This document shows, in pieces, positions 44,350-52,327 of a stretch of DNA of 64,000 nt (positions within the stretch are counted from its first letter, which is position 1; every line of letters begins with the position of its first letter). This DNA comes from CAYVTD01 sp964454445 (GTDB taxonomy: Bacteria; Bacteroidota; Ignavibacteria; Kapaibacteriales; UBA2268): contig CAYVTD010000002.1 of the NCBI GenBank assembly GCA_964454445.1, positions 1 through 64,000 of the forward strand, given 5' to 3'. The translations under genes were made by a program, and so were the position numbers. The notes beneath the pieces are model-generated. The model had not been told where the DNA came from and searched no databases. It was given only the letters and a program-made list of their open reading frames with translations.

Positions 44350-45150
44350 CTAATTTAACTGTTCAGGTTTAGTAGCGTCAGGTTCGGTTTTCTCCAAATC
44401 CTTCTTTTTGGCTTCTATAAAATTGTATTTGACGGAAAAACCTATGTAAAAGTTGTTGATTTGCCAATTATAATCTTTGATAAAAGAATTTAAGCCAATA
44501 TTGTAATCAAAAGTAGGTGAGAGAATGATATTATTATTAAATAAGGTAAAATCCCAAGAAATACCAAAGGAAGCATAAAAAAGAATTGAGTTAATTCTTT
44601 GCATCTCACCTTTTTGATAATTTCTTGTTCTGCTGCCATTTTCAAAGCTTCCATAATCAGGTTCGATTAATGTTTCAATTTGATTGAAGCGTTTAGTCAT
44701 TGGCAAACCACCTTTTAGCATTGCTTTAACTTTTAAATTGTCATAAACATTATAAATAGCTCCGATACTTAAATCTGCAGTTGAACTATAAATATTCAAA
44801 CTATGCCTTACAAGAGCGTCGGATTTATCATCATTAATCTTAATCATCTCATCAGAATCGAAATGGGCATTTATATATTCCAATCCAAGCTCTGTTCTAA
44901 ACATTAGTTTTTCATAAACAGGAGTATCCCAGAAAAAGGAAAACTGACCACTCAAGCCATTTCCACCATCGAAAATGGGGCAACAATTTGGTACATCTGG
45001 CAATTTTGTGAATTTAACTTTATGATCATTCACACCAAAGCTGATATTTAAACCTATTGCATTATTTTGAGCAGATTCTTTGCAGAGTACTTCAGTTTGG
45101 AATATCCAGAAAACTAATAATAGTAAAAAACTTAGCTTGAATTTTAACAT
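44350..45150 (-). CDS. Outer-membrane barrel protein, paralogue of the twin-OmpA barrel
   Basis: A 266-residue protein with a signal peptide ending EVLCKES. Its barrel shares a distinct pattern with the N-terminal barrel of the twin-OmpA protein (27641-29707): FTKLPDVPNCCPIF here against FRKLPDVSCCSPKF there, and GSRTRNYQKGEMQRINS here against GTRTRNQFSGEIPNASS there, at matching distances. It ends just after the barrel with a short charged tail (KKKDLEKTEPDATKPEQLN) instead of OmpA domains. It is upstream of lptD by 12 bases on the same strand, so it might assist LptD or LPS transport; that is only positional inference. Confidence 0.8.
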   Translation of the reverse strand: MLKFKLSFLLLLVFWIFQTEVLCKESAQNNAIGLNISFGVNDHKVKFTKLPDVPNCCPIFDGGNGLSGQFSFFWDTPVYEKLMFRTELGLEYINAHFDSDEMIKINDDKSDALVRHSLNIYSSTADLSIGAIYNVYDNLKVKAMLKGGLPMTKRFNQIETLIEPDYGSFENGSRTRNYQKGEMQRINSILFYASFGISWDFTLFNNNIILSPTFDYNIGLNSFIKDYNWQINNFYIGFSVKYNFIEAKKKDLEKTEPDATKPEQLN

Positions 45151-45397
45151 TTATCTATTTGTCCAAAATTCATAAGAAAAATTATGCAAATTAAGAAAAA
45201 TATTTGATTTAAAATGAAAGTGGAATGTTTTGTTCTTTCCTGTTTACCCTTAAATATTTCAAAATTTATTATATTATAAGACGTTAATATTATAGTTATT
45301 ATAACATTTAATTTTTTAACGGAATATATATTGTGTATTTTTTTGAGATACATTAAAATTAAATTTTTCGTTATAACTAAAAAACCATAATGCAATT

Positions 45398-45946
45398 ATG
45401 ATACTTGAGAGCGGAAACAACGGAAATATAATAACTTATAATGGAATAACACCAAAGATACATCCAAGCGTTTTTATTTGCCATGGGGTTCAAATCATTG
45501 GCGATGTGGAAATAGGCAAGGATAGCTCGGTTTGGTATAATAGTGTGATTCGTGGTGATGTCCATTACATCAGAATTGGCGAAGGCACAAATATTCAAGA
45601 TTTGTCTATGCTTCACGTTACAAATGGCATTTTTCCCCTTAATATTGGCAATAATGTAACAATTGCTCATAGCGTAACCCTTCATGGCTGCACAATAAAG
45701 GATAATTCGTTTATTGGAATAGGGGCAAGGGTTCTCGATGGAGCAATAGTGAATTCACGTTCAGTTGTTGCCGCTGGTGCTTTAGTAAAAGAGGGATTCA
45801 TAGTGCCTGAAGGAGTATTGGTTGCAGGTGTTCCTGCAAAAAAAATCAGAGAGATACGCCCTGAAGAACGGATAAACTTTGATAAAATTTCTGGTTTATA
45901 TATAGGATATTGTGAAGATTATCGACGCCAGATTGTGGATAAATAG
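45398..45946 (+). CDS. Gamma-carbonic-anhydrase-family hexapeptide-repeat protein
   Basis: A 182-residue left-handed beta-helix protein of the YrdA/PaaY/gamma-CA type. Hexapeptide repeats run from about residue 30 to 150 (VQIIGDVEIGKDSSVWYNSV, IGIGARVLDGAIVNSRSVVA). Three His that bind zinc or iron in the family are present: one in SMLHVTNG and two in IAHSVTLHG. Members are trimers. Some are carbonic anhydrases and others bind metabolites, so the activity is not certain. Confidence 0.9.
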   Translation: MILESGNNGNIITYNGITPKIHPSVFICHGVQIIGDVEIGKDSSVWYNSVIRGDVHYIRIGEGTNIQDLSMLHVTNGIFPLNIGNNVTIAHSVTLHGCTIKDNSFIGIGARVLDGAIVNSRSVVAAGALVKEGFIVPEGVLVAGVPAKKIREIRPEERINFDKISGLYIGYCEDYRRQIVDK

Positions 45947-46011
45947 TTAAAATTGTTGAATTATTGAGATGGATAAATGCTTTCAAGAATTAAGGAGATT
46001 GAAGTTCGCCG

Positions 46012-46770
46012 ATGAAGATTTCCATTGTAACCCCATCATACAACCAGGGGAGATTTATTGAGGAAACAATAAAAAGTGTTATCGAGCAAGACTTTAATGA
46101 CTTCGAATATATTGTTATGGATGGTGGCTCGAGTGATGAAACTATTGAAATCTTAAAGAAGTATAATGATAGTATCAAATGGTTTTCAAAAAAGGATAAA
46201 GGACAGTCTGACGCAATAAATCAAGGGCTTAAGCTAGCTACTGGCGACATTGTTGCTTATATAAACTCTGACGACTTCTATCTATCCGGAACTTTTCGCA
46301 AAGTTGCAAATTATTTTAATAATAATCCTAAAGCAAAAATTCTTACAGGGGATTATACAATAATTGACGAGTTCGGGAATAAGAATCAAAGAGTAGTAGC
46401 CCAATATAAAAAACTACTAAGGCAATTTCCATCTTTGAATATGCTATCTTTTGCAAATTTTATAATCCAACCAAGCACTTTTTGGCGCCGCTCACTTCTC
46501 GAAGAAATCGGTTATTTCAACGAAGACTTGCATTATGTAATGGATTATGAATATTGGATGCGTGTTCTGCAAAAATACGATTTGCATGTCTTGCCCGATA
46601 CTCTTTCAGTTTTTCGGATTCATTCACTTTCAAAAGGAGGGCATCAGTTTGAAAAGCAATTCGAAGAGGAGTTAGAAATAGCGGGAAAATATAATAAAAA
46701 CAAATTGATAATTGGATTGCACTCTCTCCACAATAAATTAATTACAACTATCTATAAGATAATAAAATAA
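46012..46770 (+). CDS. Glycosyltransferase family 2
   Basis: A 252-residue GT-A enzyme. It opens with KISIVTPSYNQGRFIEETIK, then has the DGGSSDETIEIL nucleotide-binding loop and a metal-binding INSDDFYLSG (DxD-like) at about residue 85. No membrane segment is clear. It could build exopolysaccharide, O-antigen or a glycoprotein glycan; the acceptor is unknown. It lies 65 bases after the gamma-CA-like gene and 76 before fbp. Confidence 0.9.
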   Translation: MKISIVTPSYNQGRFIEETIKSVIEQDFNDFEYIVMDGGSSDETIEILKKYNDSIKWFSKKDKGQSDAINQGLKLATGDIVAYINSDDFYLSGTFRKVANYFNNNPKAKILTGDYTIIDEFGNKNQRVVAQYKKLLRQFPSLNMLSFANFIIQPSTFWRRSLLEEIGYFNEDLHYVMDYEYWMRVLQKYDLHVLPDTLSVFRIHSLSKGGHQFEKQFEEELEIAGKYNKNKLIIGLHSLHNKLITTIYKIIK

Positions 46771-46846
46771 AAAAACTCTGTGTTTTTCTTGGAATTATTG
46801 ATAGTTTTCCTTAATATTGAAGAATCATAATATTCAGAACATCGAA

Positions 46847-47887
46847 ATGCCATTAGTAAAAACGACAAGATTTATAACTATTGAGCAACATATTTTTGAG
46901 GGAGAACACAATCACCTAGAAGCAACCGGCGAATTAACAGTTATCCTACACGATTTGGCGTTTGCAATAGAAAAGATAGCTCATCAGGCACGTAATGCTG
47001 GCTTGAACGATATTCTTGGCTGGACATCCAACCAAAACGTTCACGGAGAAAAGGTAAGGAAAATCGATGAATTTGCCAACGATACTATTCGAGAATCAAT
47101 GGAGATTAGTGGGAAGGTCTGCGCTATGGCATCAGAAGAATACACTGATATAGTTGAAATCTCTAACAAAAGAGGCAAGGGGAACTATGTATTGCTTTAT
47201 GACCCAATCGATGGTTCTTCCAATGTAGATGTTAATATTACAACGGGAACAATTTTTTCACTTTATCGCCGATTAAATACCGAGTTCTCTCCTTCGTCTG
47301 CTGTCAAGGATTTATTGCAACCTGGTTGGAAACAAGCAGCTGCCGGATACGCTCTTTATGGCAGTTCTACCATGCTTGTTTATACAACTGGCAATGGTGT
47401 TAATGCCTTTACTTTTGACCCGATAATTGGAAAATTTCTATTAATTTATGAGAATATAAGTATCCCTGAATATGGAAGTCATTACAGCTGCAACGAAGGT
47501 AACAACAAATCTTGGGGTAAAGAGCTTATGGAGTATCTTGATTACATAAAAACTCCTTCAGAAGATAGGAAGCGACCTTTTACACAAAGATATGTTGCTG
47601 CTGTGGTAGCAGATGTTCACAGGATTTTGCATTATGGAGGGATATATTTATATCCAGGTTCGTTGAAAAAACCAAATGGTAAGCTTCGTCTTGGCTACGA
47701 AGCTAATCCAATGTCAATGATTATCGAGCAAGCTGGTGGTATTGCCACCACTGGCAAGCAACGTATTCTCGACATACAACCAACAGAAATACACCAAACA
47801 GTACCTTTTATAGCAGGAAGCAGAGGTAATGTTGAAGAGTTGATGTTGTTTTTAAACCGCGAGCATCCATCCCAGCAAGGAAGATAA
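46847..47887 (+). CDS. fbp: Fructose-1,6-bisphosphatase, class I
   Basis: A 346-residue class I FBPase, the gluconeogenic step from fructose-1,6-bisphosphate to fructose-6-phosphate. The N-terminus TRFITIEQHIFEGEHNHLEA, metal-binding LYDPIDGSSNVDVN and C-terminal GYEANPMSMIIEQAGG are typical. I prefer ATG 46847; an in-frame TTG at 46817 would add ten unconserved residues, and neither has a good ribosome-binding site. It is convergent with rpoZ, 4 bases apart. Confidence 0.96.
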   Translation: MPLVKTTRFITIEQHIFEGEHNHLEATGELTVILHDLAFAIEKIAHQARNAGLNDILGWTSNQNVHGEKVRKIDEFANDTIRESMEISGKVCAMASEEYTDIVEISNKRGKGNYVLLYDPIDGSSNVDVNITTGTIFSLYRRLNTEFSPSSAVKDLLQPGWKQAAAGYALYGSSTMLVYTTGNGVNAFTFDPIIGKFLLIYENISIPEYGSHYSCNEGNNKSWGKELMEYLDYIKTPSEDRKRPFTQRYVAAVVADVHRILHYGGIYLYPGSLKKPNGKLRLGYEANPMSMIIEQAGGIATTGKQRILDIQPTEIHQTVPFIAGSRGNVEELMLFLNREHPSQQGR

Positions 47888-47891
47888 TTGA

Positions 47892-48200
47892 TTACTCCTC
47901 TTCAATTTCTTCTTTTACAGGAAGTTCGTATTTCAGTCGTTCTTCGAAAATTTCTTTCATAGCAATGAAAGTGGGCTTTGGCAGGGTGTCATATTTCCGG
48001 CTAATTGCTATCTGATCGAAGTTGACACCTTCGGTGTCGCTGGTGTCAATCACATCATGAAGCTCCTCCTCGATTTGCGCTTTAATATCGTCATTAATCT
48101 GACGGGAGCGGAAGCCGAGGGCAACAATAGATTGATAAATTGAGCCCTTATCGCTCTCTTTCATTCTTACTTTTACCGGATTTACTAAATGGTATGGCAT
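47892..48200 (-). CDS. rpoZ: RNA polymerase omega subunit-like protein
   Basis: A 102-residue protein. The segment SIYQSIVALGFRSRQINDDI (about residues 20-39) followed by KAQIEEEL matches the omega-subunit core helix that stabilises beta-prime. The later KPTFIAMKEIFEERLKYELP is like the C-terminal region of omega proteins in Bacteroidota. An acidic tail follows. Omega is small and divergent, so identification rests on these two segments. It stands alone rather than next to gmk. Confidence 0.75.
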   Translation of the reverse strand: MPYHLVNPVKVRMKESDKGSIYQSIVALGFRSRQINDDIKAQIEEELHDVIDTSDTEGVNFDQIAISRKYDTLPKPTFIAMKEIFEERLKYELPVKEEIEEE

Positions 48201-48307
48201 TTTTACCTTACTTTTATTACTCTTGGAAAAATATAACTTGCAAATATAAGTAAAATTATATTAATTGCAAAATTGAAAATACAAATATAATTAATATCGA
48301 AATAGTC

Positions 48308-48694
48308 ATGCAAAAATTGTATTATTCCATAAGGGAAGCGGCTGAGATGGTTGATGAAGAGCAACACATCTTGCGATATTGGGAGAAAGAATTTGATGAA
48401 TTGTCCCCAAGAAAAAATCGTGGCGGTAATAGGATATATTCTGAAAAAGATATTTTCATTATAAATACTATTAAATCTTTGCTTCGCAACGATAAACTTT
48501 CTATTCAGGGAGCTAAAGAGAAACTTTCAGAAATTCTTTCTACGAAAAGAGTTGACTCAGCAAACCAAGATAAGCAAATTCAAGAGCAGCCAAAAAATCA
48601 AATAGATTTAACAAACAATTCAATTGACAAAAAAATCCTCGCTGAGATAAAAGAAGACTTAATCAAACTAAAAGGAATAGTCTTTGAATTATAA
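48308..48694 (+). CDS. MerR-family transcriptional regulator
   Basis: A 128-residue regulator with an N-terminal MerR winged helix (YYSIREAAEMVDEEQHILRY, WEKEFDELSPRKNRGGNR), followed by a helix and a polar tail without the Cys residues of metal-sensing members. This short MerR type is common in Bacteroidota, and its signal is unknown. It is divergent from rpoZ. Confidence 0.9.
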   Translation: MQKLYYSIREAAEMVDEEQHILRYWEKEFDELSPRKNRGGNRIYSEKDIFIINTIKSLLRNDKLSIQGAKEKLSEILSTKRVDSANQDKQIQEQPKNQIDLTNNSIDKKILAEIKEDLIKLKGIVFEL

Positions 48695-48862
48695 TATTAA
48701 TAAAATTATTCCTTATTGAAAAATATTATTTTTGGGCATTTAACGTTATGGTTATAATAGAAACTTTTTTTTAAAAAAAAAATTCTATAAATTTGCATTT
48801 TCAATTATACTCTTTATGGGAAGTAATTATATCTTAAACAAAAATACAGGGTTAAAAAAATT

Positions 48863-49837
48863 ATGTCTGGAAAACTAAGAATAATTTTAATGGCAATTTC
48901 AGTATTGCTCATAGCTACTCAGTTTTCTGTTGCAAAAAAAGTGCAATACAAGATGGAAACAGTAGGCAAACACAATGACGAAGTGCTCGGTGTATTCGTA
49001 AACGAAGACGACTCGAAGGTAGCTACTTGCAGTCTCGATGAAACAATTAGTATCTGGAGTTTGCCTCAAGGTAAGAAATTGATTACTTTAACGGGCCATC
49101 TTGGGCAAGTTAATAATATTTCTTTTTCTGGCAACGACCAATGGCTTGCCAGCGGCTCGAGCGACATGACCATAAGAGTTTGGGATGTCGCCACAGGTAA
49201 GCAACTGAAAGTTCTTACAGGACATACTGATCAAGTTATTGGTGTTTACTTTAGTCCAGACGATAGCTGTACATATATTGCAAGTACAAGTTTCGACAAA
49301 ACGGTAAAACTATGGGATGTTCGCCTTGGAACGGAGATTAAAACTCTACGTGAACACACAAAACCGACAAATAACGTTGCATATAGCTATGATGGCAAGT
49401 ATATGGCTTCTTGCAGCGACGACCAGACAATAAAAATTTGGTCAACGGATTTGACAACAAAAGAATCTCTGATGACCTTGTTAGGGCATGAAGCTCCTGT
49501 GCTTACTTGCCTTTACAGTTTCGATAGCAAGGTGCTGATTTCTGCAGACCAATCAGGTGTTATTAAAATCTGGAGTATGCCCGAAGGCAAACTCTTAAGA
49601 TCATATAAAGCCCATGACGAACTCATTCAAGATGTTTCAATCGCAGGCGACAACAATACTATTGTTTCAGCCAGTTTGGACGGAAAAGTAAAGCTTTGGG
49701 ATATAACTACAGGTGAAAACTTGATGACATTTGATGCTGGGGTCGAGATTTGGTCGGTCGACCTTGTTAGCGATACAAGTATAATAATTATTGGTTGCGC
49801 TGATGGCACTGTAAGATATTTAAGAAAACAGAAATAA
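48863..49837 (+). CDS. Exported WD40-repeat beta-propeller protein
   Basis: A 324-residue protein with a signal peptide (residues 1-24, ending SVAKK) followed by seven WD40 repeats (for example GHLGQVNNISFSGNDQWLAS, TIRVWDVATGKQLKVLTGHT, VKLWDVRLGTEIKTL). It forms one seven-bladed propeller with no extra domain. Periplasmic or surface WD40 proteins in this phylum usually serve as scaffolds. It lies 44 bases upstream of an OmpA-like gene and is probably cotranscribed. A TAAATTTG sequence at 48788-48795 could be the -7 element of its promoter. Confidence 0.9.
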   Translation: MSGKLRIILMAISVLLIATQFSVAKKVQYKMETVGKHNDEVLGVFVNEDDSKVATCSLDETISIWSLPQGKKLITLTGHLGQVNNISFSGNDQWLASGSSDMTIRVWDVATGKQLKVLTGHTDQVIGVYFSPDDSCTYIASTSFDKTVKLWDVRLGTEIKTLREHTKPTNNVAYSYDGKYMASCSDDQTIKIWSTDLTTKESLMTLLGHEAPVLTCLYSFDSKVLISADQSGVIKIWSMPEGKLLRSYKAHDELIQDVSIAGDNNTIVSASLDGKVKLWDITTGENLMTFDAGVEIWSVDLVSDTSIIIIGCADGTVRYLRKQK

Positions 49838-49881
49838 TTTGATAATAATTGAAAATAATAAATTAAGGAGTTAGGTTGGAA

Positions 49882-50595
49882 ATGACATTAAAAAGGATTT
49901 TTTTCGCCATTCTGCTGGTGTTTGTATGCATTAGCTTGCAAAACGTATCGGCACAGTCAACAGTTGTATCTGTTACAGGTAGTGTTTATAATGCTGTAAC
50001 TCACGAGCCTGTATCAATATTTTTAATTGTAATGGACCAAAATGGCAGGCGAGTTACTGCCGCACGCAGTAATGCTGCAGAAGATGGTTATTATTTTATT
50101 ACAAGTTTAAAACCAGGTAACAAATACACTATCAATATCGGACAAAAGGGCTATTTCAAAGAACAATTTGAACTAGATATACCAAACTCTGACAGATACG
50201 AAGAAATTTCTAAGGACTTTCTAATAAAACCACTCGAAAAAGATGTAAAAATTCCTTTTCAGGTGTCGCCTTACGAATTGAATAAATCAAAGCTTCGCTT
50301 CGGTATTGAACACACTCTTGATGGTATGGCTTCTGCATTGAAAAACAATCCTGAAGTCTATTTCGAAATTAAATCATTTCCAGATAATGCTGTTGATAAA
50401 GCTACAAACCAAGAGCTAACAAAGGAAAGAGCGGAATCTTTAATGGAGTATTTTGTAGAAAAAGGTATAGACAAGAGCAGAATTACAATAAGTGGTTCGG
50501 CAACTGTTGACCCACAAAATCCGCCTCCAGTCGAAAAAAGGGCTAAGGGAAAGAGATATATTGGCACTACTTATATTGTTGTCAAGAATTTTTAA
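49882..50595 (+). CDS. CRD plus OmpA-like exported protein
   Basis: A 237-residue protein with signal peptide ending VSAQS. Residues about 28-110 form a carboxypeptidase-regulatory-like beta domain (VTGSVYNAVTHEPVSIFLIV). The C-terminal half is OmpA-like, with SFPDNAVDKATNQELTKERA carrying the family Asp and Arg that contact peptidoglycan. AAGGAG at 49865-49870 serves ATG 49882 at 11 bases or an in-frame TTG 49876 at 5 bases; the choice changes two residues only. With the preceding WD40 protein it could form a periplasmic complex at the cell wall. Confidence 0.85.
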   Translation: MTLKRIFFAILLVFVCISLQNVSAQSTVVSVTGSVYNAVTHEPVSIFLIVMDQNGRRVTAARSNAAEDGYYFITSLKPGNKYTINIGQKGYFKEQFELDIPNSDRYEEISKDFLIKPLEKDVKIPFQVSPYELNKSKLRFGIEHTLDGMASALKNNPEVYFEIKSFPDNAVDKATNQELTKERAESLMEYFVEKGIDKSRITISGSATVDPQNPPPVEKRAKGKRYIGTTYIVVKNF

Positions 50596-50632
50596 GTCTT
50601 TTGAAAATAAAGATACAAAAAGCGATATTTGT

Positions 50633-52219
50633 CTAAAACAAATGTTCTTCTCTTAGCAAATCGTTAACAGTCTTTACCGGGCTGAAAGTGGTAATGGGAG
50701 TTTCAATAAAAATAGTGTTCCATTTTGCCATGGAGCCATTCCATAGTCCGGGTAGTTCGATTGCTTTGTAATCACGACCAAAGCGAGTTTTTCTGACAAT
50801 GAATGCAGTCTCAGGATCGGAATAATCAAAAAGGTTAAATTTATCCCCTTTGTAATCTCTAATCCCACAAACCAAATCAACTGGGTTGAAATGAGTGCTT
50901 TTCGATAGTATTTCCAATTGCGAAGGGTCGTTAGGGTCAATTTGGGCTGATTCTACTATTTGAAGGGTTACGCTTCCGTCTCTTTCTTCCACAAAAAAAG
51001 GACCACCGCCGGGTTCACCTTGATTTTTTACCATGCCGCACACTCTTAAAGGCCGGTTAAGCAAATCGAAAAAATAATCTATCTGGTTTTCAATACTGAA
51101 TACTTGAAAATCGGTGGGTAACTGTTTAAACAAAACTGTTTTTGTAAACTCAGAAATTTGGTCTAAATCTTCTTTTTCTGTACTTCCATTAACAGCTTTT
51201 CTTAAAAAGGTATGAATCTTTTCTTCTGTTTCTGCAAAGAATCCACCTAATATCCTTTTATAAAGATAAGTTACATCTTTTAAGCTATCTGGAGCCACAT
51301 TATCAATATTTTTAATAAATATTACATCTGCATCGAGTTTGTTGATGTTTTCGAGTAATGCTCCATGTCCACCGGGGCGAAATACGACATTGCCATCATT
51401 ATCTTGAAAAGGACTATTATCAGGATTAGCGGCAATTATGTCAGTAGCAGGGTTCTGAGTTGAAAAACTTAATTCTATGTTGATGCTCGATAGTAGCTCA
51501 TCGGTTTCAATAATGCTTTTCAAGTAATTGTTAACATTATCGATATGCCTGTCCGTCAAGGTAAAATGCAATTTAGTTTTGTCATTACTAGCCTTGGTAT
51601 AACAAGCCGCTTCAATTAAATGCTCATAAAATGGCGTTCTCGGACTTTTTTGAAACTTATGAAACGGTATCAACCCCTTTGGCAGATTTGATAGTTCCAG
51701 TCCAGTTTTACCGATAGTATGTCTAATTATAGAAGAAATGTTCCCATTTTTTCTTTCTTTGGCTAGATCGAATCCATTTTTTTTCATTATTTCCGACAGT
51801 TCATCGAAAAAAGCAAATTTTTCAATATTATCAATAAAATCGAGCGTATCTTTGGCGTTTTTACAACTTTTCGATTTTTCTTTTAGAAACCAATAATCGC
51901 TGGCAGGATGTTCGGTGATAAATGAATTTAATGCTTTGAACATTCTTGAGGCTGCACCTGAAGCTGGAATGAATTTCATATATCTTCCATCCTTAACATG
52001 CTTATTGTGTTGAAAAATGTACTTTAGAAAATCAGTTTCAGGAACGCTTATAATGCCATCATTGATTGTTGCTGGCTTAACAAGTTTTACGAAAGGAAGA
52101 CCTTTGTGGTACAATTCAAGCTGTTCGATTACTTTGTCCAAGCCCACAATACTTTCAATAATCTGCTTTGATAATCTCTTGTTTGCTAGAATTGCACTCA
52201 ATAACTCATTTTTTTCCAT
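50633..52219 (-). CDS. DUF4301 family protein
   Basis: A 528-residue protein matching the DUF4301 family of Bacteroidota: MKFIPASGAASRMFKALNSF near residue 95, FRPGGHGALLENINKLDADV at about 280, and IFIKNIDNVAPDSLKD after it. These segments resemble sugar-nucleotide pyrophosphorylase loops (a G-rich nucleotide-binding turn and the DN pair), so a nucleotidyltransferase-like fold is plausible, but no activity is established. It is cytoplasmic. It is convergent with the OmpA-like gene. Confidence 0.85.
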   Translation of the reverse strand: MEKNELLSAILANKRLSKQIIESIVGLDKVIEQLELYHKGLPFVKLVKPATINDGIISVPETDFLKYIFQHNKHVKDGRYMKFIPASGAASRMFKALNSFITEHPASDYWFLKEKSKSCKNAKDTLDFIDNIEKFAFFDELSEIMKKNGFDLAKERKNGNISSIIRHTIGKTGLELSNLPKGLIPFHKFQKSPRTPFYEHLIEAACYTKASNDKTKLHFTLTDRHIDNVNNYLKSIIETDELLSSINIELSFSTQNPATDIIAANPDNSPFQDNDGNVVFRPGGHGALLENINKLDADVIFIKNIDNVAPDSLKDVTYLYKRILGGFFAETEEKIHTFLRKAVNGSTEKEDLDQISEFTKTVLFKQLPTDFQVFSIENQIDYFFDLLNRPLRVCGMVKNQGEPGGGPFFVEERDGSVTLQIVESAQIDPNDPSQLEILSKSTHFNPVDLVCGIRDYKGDKFNLFDYSDPETAFIVRKTRFGRDYKAIELPGLWNGSMAKWNTIFIETPITTFSPVKTVNDLLREEHLF

Positions 52220-52327
52220 TTGAGCACGAAAATGAGGTAATAAATTTAAATAATCGCGAATGCGTTTTATATTAATATTATATAAACGTATGGCTATACT
52301 TTAAATTTTGATTTTATTAATCTGTTA

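Noticed and set aside
45144..45395. 83-codon minus-strand frame upstream of the barrel gene
   Set aside because: AT-rich low-complexity sequence (strings of I, N, K, F) in the promoter region between divergent genes, overlapping the start of the barrel gene; no ribosome-binding site or conserved motif.
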